A DNA stretch of 64,000 nucleotides from PALSA-350 sp963834445 (GTDB taxonomy: Bacteria > Acidobacteriota > Terriglobia > Terriglobales > Acidobacteriaceae): the NCBI GenBank assembly GCA_963834445.1, contig CAWIBU010000002.1:620001-684000 (forward strand). Reading direction: 5' to 3'. Below the pieces are notes generated by a model that did no database searches, was not told the DNA's origin, and saw nothing but the letters and a program-made list of their open reading frames with translations. Of the stretch, positions 8,287-16,870 are shown piece by piece; the stretch's first letter is position 1; each line of letters starts with the position of its first letter. The position numbers and the translations under genes are program-made.

Positions 8287-8679
8287 TTACGATCGGCTAT
8301 TCCGCGTGGGATCGAAGCTACTCAGCGCGCGCACAAAGCTCAGCTTGTCGGCAGCCAGCCCAGCCAAATCCTCCTGCGAGATACGTCCCTCGCGCAGCAA
8401 GTGCGCGAACAGGATCGGCAGCTCTGAATACCGGTACTCGTACTTGCGATCGATCTCCTTGCGGCGTTCAGTCAGGTAATCTTCCAGCTCCCACAACCCG
8501 GAGGGAGCGTCGATCCCGGCAGCGCGTCGCTTCACTTCCTGCACAACTTCATCCAACTCGCGCTGCAGCGCGCTGTCGAAGAGTTTACGGGCAATCTTCT
8601 TTTCCGCTCCTGACCACTGCGGTTGCGTGTACTGGTAAGAAGAACGGTTTGCGGGTGACCACGAAGGTACGATCTCCAT
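8287..8679 (-). CDS. Fluorescence recovery protein (FRP)-like protein
   Basis: A 130-residue helical protein whose residues 20-120 align well, from memory, with the cyanobacterial FRP that relaxes the orange carotenoid protein. Shared pattern: SGAEKKIARKLFDSALQREL, then LWELEDYLTERRKEIDRKY, then LFAHLLREGRI and LAGLAADKLSFVRAL. Residues matching Synechocystis FRP Trp50, Asp54 and Arg60 are Trp63, Asp67 and Arg73. FRP relatives outside cyanobacteria are known, but their partners are not settled; no carotenoid-binding protein is encoded here. Its coupling to a SWIM protein suggests a different, perhaps chaperone-like or regulatory, role. Promoter expected in 8680-9034. Confidence 0.78.
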   Translation of the reverse strand: MEIVPSWSPANRSSYQYTQPQWSGAEKKIARKLFDSALQRELDEVVQEVKRRAAGIDAPSGLWELEDYLTERRKEIDRKYEYRYSELPILFAHLLREGRISQEDLAGLAADKLSFVRALSSFDPTRNSRS

Positions 8680-9034
8680 AGCGAGCCCTCCTTGTCTGAC
8701 AGTCTAATCGCTTTCCCCGCGAAAACTGGTCGCCAGACGGAAACGCGGTGCTCGCAAGGCCGGCACTTGGTGCAGGTCCGCTCCGGCAGTGATTCGCTTT
8801 ACTCGTGCCAGGTCCTCCCAGTGCCCCCTCCCTATCAGCAACCCAACCGCTAGCGAATCCGAAATCTTCCTCCGTCGAATCCATCGCACCTTCATCGAGA
8901 CCATTTCGCAATCGGTGTAGACCGAAGCTGCACGTTCGGCTGGCCTTTTCCCCAAGAAAAGGCCAACATAACCTTCGCTGGAAAGCTCACAGTAATTGCG
9001 AAAATGCGTGAATTCCCAGCCCAACAGGAAACCC
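8680..9034. other. Divergent intergenic region with a hairpin
   Basis: Separates the minus-strand FRP-like/SWIM operon from the plus-strand MBL gene, so it should hold both promoters. A perfect 10-bp inverted repeat (TGGCCTTTTC at 8941-8950, GAAAAGGCCA at 8956-8965, 5-nt loop) is the only distinct element; it could be an operator or an RNA hairpin. ORFs across the region lack protein-like features. Confidence 0.5.
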
Positions 9035-10012
9035 ATGCCCAACCGCTACTACCAGGGACCACCCTCCGACCACTTCGACGGCCAGCGCTTCTTCCATCCC
9101 GGCCTCCCCAGCACCGACAAATCCCTCCTCGACATCCTGCGCTGGAAGCTCAAAGGCGCCGGCAACCCCTGGCCAAAAACCGTCCCCGCCCGCGCCGGCC
9201 TTCGCCCCCCACCCCAGGTCGATAGCCTGCAGATTACCCACATCGGTCACGCCTCCCTGCTCATCCAGGTAGCCGGCGCCAACCTCCTGCTCGATCCCGT
9301 TTGGTCACACCGCGTCAGCCCCTTCGCCCGCATCGGGCCCTTCCGTCACAACCCGCCCGCCGTCGCCCTCGAACATCTGCCCTCGATCCACTGCGTCCTG
9401 CTCACCCACAACCACTACGACCACTTCGACCTGGCCACCTGCCGGCATCTCGCCCACGTCCATCAACCCTGGTTCCTCACCCCGCTCGGCAACGACACCA
9501 TCCTGCGCACCGCAGCCCCGCAAGCCAACATGCACACCGGCGACTGGTGGCAGAGCTTCGATCTGCCCCACGGCCTTCGCGCCACCATCGTCCCCGCCTA
9601 CCACTGGTCTTCGCGCGGACTGGGCGATCGCCGCATGGCCCTCTGGGGCGGCTTCGTCCTGGAAACGCCGGCCGGCGTGCTCTACTGCGCCGGGGACACC
9701 GCCTACCGCGACGGCAAAATTTTCTCCGAAATCCGCCGGCGCTTCGGCCCCCCAGCCGTCGCCCTGCTGCCCATCGGCGCCTACGATCCACGGTATTTCA
9801 TGCGCACCCAGCACGCCGATCCTGAAGAAGCCGTGCAAATCGCCCGCGACATCGCAGCCCAACAATCCCTGGGCATCCACTGGAATACCTTCGCCCTCAC
9901 CGACGAACCTTATAACGAGCCCGAAGTCCGCCTAAAGCAAGCCCTCCGCGCCGCCGCCCTCCCGGAATCAAGCTTCCTGGCCCTCCACCCCGGCGACGTT
10001 TATTGCCAATAG
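9035..10012 (+). CDS. MBL-fold metal-dependent hydrolase (UlaG/NAPE-PLD-like)
   Basis: A 325-residue cytosolic metallo-beta-lactamase-fold protein. The metal-binding motif HNHYDH lies at 125-130, preceded by THIGHASLLIQ and LLLDPVWSHR; later ligands are in YCAGDTAYRDG and GIHWNTFAL. The layout matches the bacterial relatives of NAPE-hydrolysing phospholipase D and UlaG. The start at 9035 is chosen because AGGAAA lies just upstream; the frame is open a further 13 codons. The substrate cannot be inferred. It is a stand-alone gene. Confidence 0.85.
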   Translation: MPNRYYQGPPSDHFDGQRFFHPGLPSTDKSLLDILRWKLKGAGNPWPKTVPARAGLRPPPQVDSLQITHIGHASLLIQVAGANLLLDPVWSHRVSPFARIGPFRHNPPAVALEHLPSIHCVLLTHNHYDHFDLATCRHLAHVHQPWFLTPLGNDTILRTAAPQANMHTGDWWQSFDLPHGLRATIVPAYHWSSRGLGDRRMALWGGFVLETPAGVLYCAGDTAYRDGKIFSEIRRRFGPPAVALLPIGAYDPRYFMRTQHADPEEAVQIARDIAAQQSLGIHWNTFALTDEPYNEPEVRLKQALRAAALPESSFLALHPGDVYCQ

Positions 10013-10021
10013 CCCGCCCCG

Positions 10022-10039
10022 CTCCAAAGCAAAGGGGCA
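10022..10039. repeat. 18-bp motif shared with 13330-13347
   Basis: CTCCAAAGCAAAGGGGCA occurs 9 bp after the MBL gene stop and again 1 bp after the beta-helix gene stop (13330-13347). In both places it leads into a GC-rich hairpin-prone segment, so it may be part of a small dispersed 3'-end element. Confidence 0.6.
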
Positions 10040-10130
10040 AGCCCGGGTTTCGCTGGAGTCGGAATCGCAACTTGACCGGCATGCAGCGCATTTTCTGTCC
10101 ACAGAAACCTGGAGCGTTTACACTAAGCGT

Positions 10131-10346
10131 ATGAGCGCCCACAAAATCGGCAATCCGGTCCCCACTCCCGAACAGATGGGCCAGATTCTTGGCCTCAGTT
10201 CCGAGCGTGTGGCCGCAGTGCGTCGCATCATGAGCGCACCTGCCGAAGAAAAAACAACCAACCGCTCTGATCGTGTTGTCAGGTCGAAGGCGCGAAAGAA
10301 GTCGACTCGTGTTGGATTAAGCTCCCGGGCCACCGGCAAAAGATAG
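10131..10346 (+). CDS. Small HTH-like protein upstream of Rossmann/TIR-like protein
   Basis: A 71-residue basic protein. Residues 11-34 (PTPEQMGQILGLSSERVAAV) look like a short helix-turn-helix, followed by a Lys/Arg/Ser-rich tail. The stop is only 7 bp before the next gene's start, so the two are co-transcribed. Function unknown; a DNA-binding regulator or antitoxin-like partner is the natural guess. Confidence 0.6.
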   Translation: MSAHKIGNPVPTPEQMGQILGLSSERVAAVRRIMSAPAEEKTTNRSDRVVRSKARKKSTRVGLSSRATGKR

Positions 10347-10353
10347 GGCACGT

Positions 10354-10980
10354 GTGCCACGATCGACCCTTATCGAATCCGTCTTCCTCAATATCCCTTA
10401 CGATGACGCATTCGAAAACCTCTACCTTGCCTACATCGTCGGACTGACGCAACTTGGCCTGCGCATCAATGCCACCCTTGCGATTCCGAACCAGGGGCGT
10501 CTGGAAATGATTATGGATCTGATCGAGCAGTCCAACTTCTCGATCCATGATCTGTCCCGTATCGAGCTCTCCCGCGGTATCCCTCGTTTCAACATGCCGG
10601 TTGAATTAGGTCTCGCCCTCTATCGGTCGAGGGTCACCAGGGGGAGCCACCAGGTCTACATTTTCGAAAGCAAACCGTATCGAGCACAGCGCTCAACGAG
10701 TGACGTCAACGCAATCGATCCTCAGATTCATGGTGGAACGGTAAAGGGTCTTATGGCGGGACTGCGAAACATCTTTCGTCAGCCCGGTGACGTAACGACG
10801 GTTCCCGAAATGCTTGCTAGTTACCAAGCCGTCAAGCGGAATCTGCCTAAACTAAGAAAAAACGCAGGCGGTCAATCTCTCTTCGGGGCGTCCCTTTTCC
10901 AGGATTTGACCCTGGCAGCGCTCGTCGAATCTCAAAAACTGATCGAGAACCGAGCCGGAAGAAGACTACGTTCCCAATGA
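10354..10980 (+). CDS. Rossmann/TIR-like conserved hypothetical protein
   Basis: A 208-residue cytosolic protein of a conserved family that I recognise by its motifs but cannot name: N-terminal VFLNIPYDDAFENLYLAYIV, central IHDLSRIELSRG and PRFNMPVELGLALY, then HQVYIFESKPYR and a helical C-terminus. The first motif and the buried Asp/Glu in IHDLSR and PVELGL resemble nucleoside deoxyribosyltransferase or TIR-like folds, in which such an acidic residue acts on N-glycosidic bonds (for example of NAD). That reading is inference. Starts with GTG, seven bases after a small HTH-like gene, which fits a two-gene accessory module. Confidence 0.65.
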   Translation: MPRSTLIESVFLNIPYDDAFENLYLAYIVGLTQLGLRINATLAIPNQGRLEMIMDLIEQSNFSIHDLSRIELSRGIPRFNMPVELGLALYRSRVTRGSHQVYIFESKPYRAQRSTSDVNAIDPQIHGGTVKGLMAGLRNIFRQPGDVTTVPEMLASYQAVKRNLPKLRKNAGGQSLFGASLFQDLTLAALVESQKLIENRAGRRLRSQ

Positions 10981-11082
10981 ACATCTGGCGCGCCCAACGC
11001 CCCCGAACTGATACCATGGCGCACAACCCCCACGCACACTCGTTACCAGCACGGGCCCCTCACGACCCTTAGGGGCGACCTC

Positions 11083-11811
11083 ATGACCACCAGGCCCGTG
11101 ACCCTCGCGCGTCCGCTCGCTACGCCCGCCGCTTTTCTGCGCCAGTACTTCTACTTCTGCATGTCGCTGCTGATTGCCGTGGTCGTGGTCTACGGTTTCA
11201 GCCAGACCATTGCGCACAATCTGCTGCACGCCTCGCCGCTGCCGCCCTTTATCCTCACCCTCCACGCTATCGTCTTTCCCGGCTGGGTTCTCTTCTTCAT
11301 CCTGCAGTCCGCGCTGGTGCGCACCCGCAACGTGCCTCTGCATCGCACCCTCGGCTGGTTTGGCCTGGCCCTGGGCATCACCCTTCTCGTCCTCGGCTAC
11401 TTCACCGCCATCGCCATGGACCGCTTCCACATGCAGCAACACGAAACTTACCCACCGGCCTTCCTCATTGTTCAATTGATGGACCTGGTTTCGTTCGCCA
11501 TCCCCTTCGCGCTCGCGATCTATTGGCGCCGGCGGCCCGAGTATCATCGCCGGCTGATACTGATCGCTTCCTGCGTTCTCACGGATGCAGCGTTTGCCCG
11601 CTTCCCCCAACTGCTGCTTGCTTTCGCGCCCGCCGGCGTCGATGCCCTGATCCTGCTCGGCATGCTGCGTGACCTTATCGTCGACCGCCGCATTCATAAG
11701 GTGTATCTCTACGCCTTTCCTTTGCTCATCCTCTCTCAGATCTTCTGCATGCAAACCTATCTCCACGCCTCGCCCTGGTGGGTACAGATCGCCACCGCGC
11801 TGCTGCGCTAG
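11083..11811 (+). CDS. Seven-helix integral membrane protein
   Basis: A 242-residue protein with about seven membrane segments: SLLIAVVVVYGFSQTIA, FILTLHAIVFPGWVLFFIL, TLGWFGLALGITLLVLGYF, FLIVQLMDLVSFAIPFALAI, LILIASCVLTDAAFARF, AGVDALILLGMLRDLI and YLYAFPLLILSQIFCMQ. His residues recur near the membrane face (LHAIVF, LHRTLGW, EYHRRL), which could bind heme or metal as in DUF2306-like proteins, but this is not certain. No operon partner is obvious. Confidence 0.65.
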   Translation: MTTRPVTLARPLATPAAFLRQYFYFCMSLLIAVVVVYGFSQTIAHNLLHASPLPPFILTLHAIVFPGWVLFFILQSALVRTRNVPLHRTLGWFGLALGITLLVLGYFTAIAMDRFHMQQHETYPPAFLIVQLMDLVSFAIPFALAIYWRRRPEYHRRLILIASCVLTDAAFARFPQLLLAFAPAGVDALILLGMLRDLIVDRRIHKVYLYAFPLLILSQIFCMQTYLHASPWWVQIATALLR

Positions 11812-11981
11812 CTCCAGCAACACAAACACGCACGAACCACCGGCAACAACCCGTCCCACCGTCTTTCTGCAACACTCCGGGGATAAAATCCTCAGCGTTG
11901 CACTTTTGCTGCAGCGTTCGCGCATTAACCAGTGGGGAAGCGCTCGCGCCTGCCCTAGATCCCACCTCAAGGAGAAAAATC

Positions 11982-13328
11982 ATGAATCACCAAGCACGCC
12001 CACTCACCCTGCTCGCAGCCAATCTGCTTGCAGCCGCCCTGCTGGCATGCTCGCCAGCCGCTCTAGCAGCCACCTGGTGCGTCAACCCAGGCGGTACCGC
12101 AGGTTGCAAAAAGACCATCACCGCCGCCGTAGCCGCCGCATCCGCCGGAGACACCATCTACGTCGCCAAGGGCACCTATAAGGAAGGCATCCTCATCACC
12201 AAATCCCTCTCGCTGCAGGGTGCCGGTGAGCAACTCACCACCATCGATGCCCACGGCTTGCCCAACGGCATCTTCATCAACGGCACCGCCACCGCGCCGA
12301 TCCCGGGCGTCAGCAACGTCGCCATCTCCGGCTTCGCCATCACCGGCGCCAACTACGAGGGCATCCTCGCCGCCAACGCCACCGGCGTCACCATCGTTGC
12401 CAATCACGTGACCCAAAACAACCTCGCGCTCAGCAAAGGAACCTGCCCGGGCATCCCCGCCTTTGAAACCAACGAGGCCATGGATTGCGGCGAAGGCATC
12501 CACCTCATGGGCGCCGATCACTCCGTCGTCGCCGGCAACCTCTCCGACCACAACTCCGGCGGCATTCTTGTCACCGACGAGACCGGCCCCAACTACGCCA
12601 ACCTCATCACCGAAAATCAGGTGCAGTGGAATGGCGAAGCCTGCGGCATCACCCTCGCCTCGCATCCCGCCGCCGCCCTCGCCCACCCCACCGGACCCTT
12701 CAGCTTCGGTGTCTTCCAGAACACCGTGCGCAAAAACATCTCCAACTACAACGGCCTCAACAACGGTGGCGGCGCCGGTATCGGCATGTACGCTGCTGGC
12801 CCCGGCATGGTGAACTACGGCAACGTCGCCATCGACAACCTGCTCGTCGGCAACGGACTCCCCGGCGTCGCCATGCACAACCACGCCTCCATTCCCGGAG
12901 CGCCGCCCGTCACCCTGCGTGACAACTCCGTCATCGGCAACCATTTCCGCGGCAACGGAGCCGATTCGCAAGATGCCGCCACCGCCGGACCAACCGCCAT
13001 CAACATCTACGGCGTCCTCCCGCTCACCGGCATGGTCGTCACCGGCAACGTCATCGAAGACGAGGCCATTGGTATCTCCTTCAACACCCCCGCGACGGCC
13101 CCCAATGCTCCGCCGCAAATGCAGGCCCACCTCAACGTCTTCGAGCCAAAATCCATCGGCATCAGCACCCTGAACAAGGCCACCGTAGATGGAACCCTCA
13201 ACTGGTGGGGCTGCGTCCAGGGCCCGGGCGTAGCCAATTGCGCCACCACGACCCCAGGCGTTTCCTTCCTCCCTGTGCTGACCTTCAATCCCGAACAAGA
13301 AAACCAACGCTTTGACAATCTGAACTAG
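11982..13328 (+). CDS. Secreted right-handed parallel beta-helix protein
   Basis: A 448-residue exported protein. The ATG at 11982 has AAGGAG just upstream and starts a good signal peptide (TLLAANLLAAALLACSPAALA); the longer open frame upstream is not used. The mature part has NosD/pectate-lyase-like coils with ladder motifs such as VSNVAISGFAITGANYEGI, VTIVANHVTQNN, SVVAGNLSDHNSGGI and VVTGNVIEDEAIGI. An N-terminal CVNPGGTAGCKKTI may form a disulfide. Such proteins bind or cleave surface polysaccharides; no catalytic residues are identified. Confidence 0.8.
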   Translation: MNHQARPLTLLAANLLAAALLACSPAALAATWCVNPGGTAGCKKTITAAVAAASAGDTIYVAKGTYKEGILITKSLSLQGAGEQLTTIDAHGLPNGIFINGTATAPIPGVSNVAISGFAITGANYEGILAANATGVTIVANHVTQNNLALSKGTCPGIPAFETNEAMDCGEGIHLMGADHSVVAGNLSDHNSGGILVTDETGPNYANLITENQVQWNGEACGITLASHPAAALAHPTGPFSFGVFQNTVRKNISNYNGLNNGGGAGIGMYAAGPGMVNYGNVAIDNLLVGNGLPGVAMHNHASIPGAPPVTLRDNSVIGNHFRGNGADSQDAATAGPTAINIYGVLPLTGMVVTGNVIEDEAIGISFNTPATAPNAPPQMQAHLNVFEPKSIGISTLNKATVDGTLNWWGCVQGPGVANCATTTPGVSFLPVLTFNPEQENQRFDNLN

Positions 13329-13341
13329 ACTCCAAAGCAAA

Positions 13342-13369
13342 GGGGCAGTGGGCTAACTCCCATTGCCCC
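13342..13369 (+). terminator. Hairpin after the beta-helix gene
   Basis: An 11-bp stem (GGGGCAGTGGG at 13342-13352, CCCATTGCCCC at 13359-13369; one G-T pair) with a 6-nt loop, 13 bp after the stop codon. The following bases are TCGTTGG, not a clear U-run, so termination would be weak or factor-aided. Confidence 0.5.
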
Positions 13370-13447
13370 TCGTTGGCCCGAGCGTACCCGGGCCGAAAAT
13401 AATAGGTTTCGATTTGCGGTCACCAGGGGCTCAGGAAGGGAAGGGAA

Positions 13448-14287
13448 GTGCCAGAAGGCAATGAGATCCACCGCTACGCCCGGCTGCATGCAGCCACCTT
13501 CGTAGGCAAGACCATCTGCGTGGAAGCGCCCAATGGCCGCTTCGCCGGCGCCGCCCTGCTGACCGGCCGCAAGCTCAAATCCGTCACCGCCCGCGGCAAG
13601 CACCTGGCCTACGACTTCGGCCGCGATCGCAAGCTGCACATCCACCTCGGCCGCTTCGGCGACTTTACCGCAGGCAAGATGCCCTTTCCCGAAGTGAAAG
13701 GAATTCTGCGCATGCGCTGGTCCACCGCGACCGACTGGCTCGAGCTGCGCGGCCCGACCGACTGTTCCGTTTACAGCGACGAGCAGTGGCAAGCCGTCGA
13801 AGCCCGGCTGGGCGCCGACCCGCTTGCGCCGCACGCTGACCCCTCCGCGGCCTTCGCCTATGTGCGCCAGGCCAACGCGCCCATCGCCGCTCTGCTCATG
13901 GACCAAACCCTGTTTGCCGGCATCGGTAACATTTATCGTGCCGAATTGCTTTATCGCGCCCGCCAGAATCCCTTCGCACCCGGCAAAGACGTTTCCGAAA
14001 AAAACTTGCACACCCTCTGGCGCGATGCCGTAACGTTGATGCCCGGCGGCATGGTCGACCGGCGCATCGTGACCACCCGGGCCAAAGACCGCCCCCACCC
14101 AAAGGGCAAGGCGCTGTCAGACGAAGTCCACTACGTTTACCGCCGCCATGGCCAGCCCTGTTTTGTGTGCGGCGCCTCCGTCCGCCGGGTAGACATGGCT
14201 GGCCGCACCCTATACTGGTGCCCCACCTGCCAACCCGGCGAACCGCTCGCTCCGCGCAAACCGGGCGCGTCCCGCGTAAAGCAATGA
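13448..14287 (+). CDS. Fpg/Nei-family DNA glycosylase
   Basis: A 279-residue base-excision repair enzyme that removes oxidised bases and nicks at abasic sites. After Met removal the protein begins with the catalytic PEG (Pro1, Glu2). The helix-two-turn-helix is in LLMDQTLFAGIGNIYRAELL, and the C-terminal zinc finger is CFVCG...CPTC with an Arg-rich hairpin between. The leader PEGNEIHRYARLH and the overall form are closest to the Nei2/Nei-like branch rather than MutM. It starts with GTG at 13448, preceded by GGAAGGGAA. Confidence 0.9.
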   Translation: MPEGNEIHRYARLHAATFVGKTICVEAPNGRFAGAALLTGRKLKSVTARGKHLAYDFGRDRKLHIHLGRFGDFTAGKMPFPEVKGILRMRWSTATDWLELRGPTDCSVYSDEQWQAVEARLGADPLAPHADPSAAFAYVRQANAPIAALLMDQTLFAGIGNIYRAELLYRARQNPFAPGKDVSEKNLHTLWRDAVTLMPGGMVDRRIVTTRAKDRPHPKGKALSDEVHYVYRRHGQPCFVCGASVRRVDMAGRTLYWCPTCQPGEPLAPRKPGASRVKQ

Positions 14288-14807
14288 GCGCGGGCGCCCC
14301 ACGGTCGATTTATCCTGCACGCAATCTACGGTCCGTTCGGAAAGGTAGTGCAAGGTCGTGTCAAAAGAATGGTTGCCATCGTGCCGCTTGCCCTCGCCAT
14401 CGCCCTGTCGAAGTCCGCTCGTGTCAGCACAACAGGTGCAATCCGCGCGCGATAGCACGGCACTCCACGTAGAGTTCTCTTCACAGTTTCCTCCGGTAAC
14501 CTTTCCCAGGATGCTCGCCCATGAGCGAGTGAAGGGTAAAGTAACTGCGATAGTTGCGTCGCGCCAGAGTACCAACGGGTCACTCTGGGGGATGAGACAG
14601 CGAAGGCCCACCGAAACCATACGCAATTGCACTCGTTGCTGTGCTTTTCAGGCCCCTCGTGACGTTACCTCCGGTATGGAAGAAGCGCTGGCCGTGAACC
14701 CTGAACCCTGAACCCGCGTATAGCCGCCTAACCAAGGCCCCACCTCCTGGACGGGTGCCCCATGTCCCGGAATTTCCTGTGAGGCTTCGTGAACTCGCCT
14801 ACCTTCA
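14288..14807. other. Gene-free stretch
   Basis: No convincing gene. A plus-strand frame of 117 codons (14358-14711) starts close to a hydrophobic stretch encoded in a neighbouring frame (VAIVPLALAIALS), so a decayed secreted-protein gene is possible but not demonstrable. The segment ends where the palindromic repeat arm begins. Confidence 0.4.
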
Positions 14808-15013
14808 TGCGGCTTTCCTTACAGAAAGCCGCACCTTGAGTTTCTACATTTCAGTTGCGAGGTGGATCGCATTTCAACAAGGAAAGCTCCTTTGTGTGCT
14901 GTGTTTTGGCTTTGTATCAGGGCACGACTTTAGTCGGGCCGTAAAGGAACAAATGAGAATTGGGCTTTAGCCCCTGCCTGCGCTACCGGACAAAGGAAAA
15001 ACCCAGGGGCTAA
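14808..15013. repeat. Left half of a palindromic repeat split by IS1380
   Basis: Contains a perfect hairpin (14808-14833, arm TGCGGCTTTC), a 31-bp segment (14910-14940) that recurs inverted and unchanged at 16730-16760, and GAATTGGGCTTTAGCCCCTG, which pairs with its complement formed at the IS junction. The last four bases, CTAA (15010-15013), are the target duplication of the IS. The palindrome type also occurs uninterrupted at 51618-51798. Confidence 0.85.
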
Positions 15014-16699
15014 CCCGCATTTCTCACGATCAAGAGGCAGAACGGTGGGGGGCATTTAGAAAGTGGCTTGGAAAGGCCGTCTTTTCATGGCATAACTGCG
15101 TTGTCGAGACGTAGTGACAGCCGAAGAAGGGCGGCCTTTCTGATGACAGAGTGTAGCCAAGAATCGTTTTCATTTACAGATCATTTTTCGCGTCGGGTGG
15201 AGGCAGGCTTAACCGCCGGTCAGGTTTCAAGCGACGGCGGAGCGCTGCTGTTGCGCGAGGTGGACCGCAAGATCAACCTGCTGGGTCGGCTGACGGGCAG
15301 CTTTGTCGACGGCCGATCGCCGTTGCTGGTCAAGCACCAGCTTTCTGAGATGCTGGCGCAGCGTATCTTCGGTCTGGCGTTGGGGTACGAAGACCTGAAC
15401 GATCATGAGCAGTTGCGCTCCGATCCGCTGCTGGGGTTGATCAGCGGCAAGCGCGATCTGGATAAGCCGCTGGCTGGCAAGAGCACGCTGAACCGGCTGG
15501 AACTGGTTGGCCGCAGCGGTCGCTATCACAAGATCAGCTACTCTTCGGAGTCTCTGGACCGCTTGTTAGGGGAGCTGTTTCTGGAGTCACATCGCAGTGC
15601 GCCGGAACAGATCGTGCTGGACCTGGACGCCACCGATATCCCGCTTTACGGTCATCAGCCGGAGCGCTTCTTCCACGGCTACTATGGCAGCTACTGCTAT
15701 TTGCCACTGTATATCTTTGCCGGCGACCAGTTACTGTGCGCGCGCCTGCGGGCGGCTAACCAGGATGCAGCCGCCGGTGCGGTGGAGGAAGTGAGCCGCA
15801 TCGTTGCCCAACTGCGGCAGCGATGGCCGCAGACACGGATCGTGTTGCGCGCCGACTCCGGCTTCTGCCGTGAAGAGTTGATGGGCTGGTGCGAGGCCAA
15901 CAAGGTGGATTATCTGTTTGGCTTGGCGCGCAACCGGCGGCTGCAGAAGATCATCGGCGCCCAGATGCAGCAAGCTCGTCTGCTTCACCAGAGCACCGCC
16001 AAGGCGGCGCGCGTCTTTACCAGCTTCCCCTATACCACGCGCCGCAGCTGGTCGCGCGACCGTCGCGTGGTGGCCAAAGCCGAGTATCTCGACAAGGGCG
16101 AGAACCCGCGCTTCGTGGTCACTTCGCTGACCCCGGAGCAATGGCCCGACCAGGCTCTTTACGAGAAGTTCTACTGCGCCCGTGGTGAAATGGAAAACCG
16201 CATCAAGGAACAGATGTGCCTGTTCGCTGACCGGCTGTCCACCGACGAGATGAAGGGTAATCAGTTGCGCCTCTACTTCTCCGCAATGGCCTACACGCTG
16301 ATGGAGGCCCTACGCCGACTGGGCCTCCAAGGCACCGAATGGGCGCAAGCTCAGGTCGATACCATCCGCCTCAAGCTGTTCAAGATCGGCGCCATCGTGC
16401 GCATCAGCGTGCGCCGCATCCTGCTTCAGATCAACTCGGCTTATCCCTGGAAAGAACTCTTCACACAAGCCTTCCATGCCCTGCGCTGCTGAAACTGCGG
16501 CGGTCGACCAATTCCAAGTCCACCTTGACCCAACCCCGGCTGGGCGGAGCCATGCCAAAATGACTCTCGCTCACCACCAAACAGGTCGTCGCACGCCAGA
16601 AATTATCTCGGTCGACCAACCCATCACTCCCAAGCGCGGCAACGGAGGGTATCGCACCGTCGATCCTGGCGCAAAATCGTTTATGGTGAGAAATGCGGG
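15014..16699 (+). mobile_element. IS1380-family insertion sequence, complete
   Basis: A 1686-bp element with perfect 14-bp terminal inverted repeats CCCGCATTTCTCAC (15014-15027) and GTGAGAAATGCGGG (16686-16699), flanked by a direct 4-bp CTAA (15010-15013, 16700-16703). It holds one intact transposase gene. Removing the element and one CTAA rejoins the arms of a palindrome, which confirms the boundaries. IS1380 elements are known to make duplications of about 4-5 bp. Confidence 0.9.
15143..16492 (+). CDS. IS1380-family transposase
   Basis: A 449-residue DDE transposase. The start at 15143 (MTECSQESFSF) gives the usual N-terminus; an in-frame extension exists but is less likely. Family features: DHFSRRVEAGLTAGQVSSDG with GGALLLREVD, catalytic Asp segments IVLDLDATDIPLYG and IVLRADSGFCREELM, and the C-terminal Glu region FYCARGEMENRIKEQM, followed by DRLSTDEMKGNQLRLYF. 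No frameshift or stop, so it is probably functional. Confidence 0.95.
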   Translation: MTECSQESFSFTDHFSRRVEAGLTAGQVSSDGGALLLREVDRKINLLGRLTGSFVDGRSPLLVKHQLSEMLAQRIFGLALGYEDLNDHEQLRSDPLLGLISGKRDLDKPLAGKSTLNRLELVGRSGRYHKISYSSESLDRLLGELFLESHRSAPEQIVLDLDATDIPLYGHQPERFFHGYYGSYCYLPLYIFAGDQLLCARLRAANQDAAAGAVEEVSRIVAQLRQRWPQTRIVLRADSGFCREELMGWCEANKVDYLFGLARNRRLQKIIGAQMQQARLLHQSTAKAARVFTSFPYTTRRSWSRDRRVVAKAEYLDKGENPRFVVTSLTPEQWPDQALYEKFYCARGEMENRIKEQMCLFADRLSTDEMKGNQLRLYFSAMAYTLMEALRRLGLQGTEWAQAQVDTIRLKLFKIGAIVRISVRRILLQINSAYPWKELFTQAFHALRC

Positions 16700-16703
16700 C
16701 TAA

Positions 16704-16870
16704 AGCCCAATTCTTGGCTGGGTCTCAACGGCCCGACTAAAGTCGTGCCCTGATACAAAGCATTGCCGCGGTCAGGTCGGAAAACTCACTGCTTTCCGCA
16801 GATTTTGGGGCTATCCGCCTTCTCTGAAATGTACAAACTCTAGATGCGGCTTTCCTTAAAGAAAGCCGCA
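16704..16870. repeat. Right half of the palindromic repeat split by IS1380
   Basis: Inverted counterpart of 14808-15013: AAGCCCAATTCT next to the IS, the 31-bp perfect arm at 16730-16760, a diverged match to the segment between hairpin and arm, and a second perfect hairpin at 16845-16870. The whole palindrome without the IS would be about 373 bp. Confidence 0.85.

Noticed and set aside
8704..9042. 112-codon minus-strand ORF across the FRP/MBL intergenic region
   Set aside because: It overlaps the RBS and start of the MBL gene and has no domain-like features.
14358..14711. 117-codon ORF after the Fpg/Nei gene
   Set aside because: Ser/Pro/Arg-rich chance composition, frames compete, and no recognisable domain.
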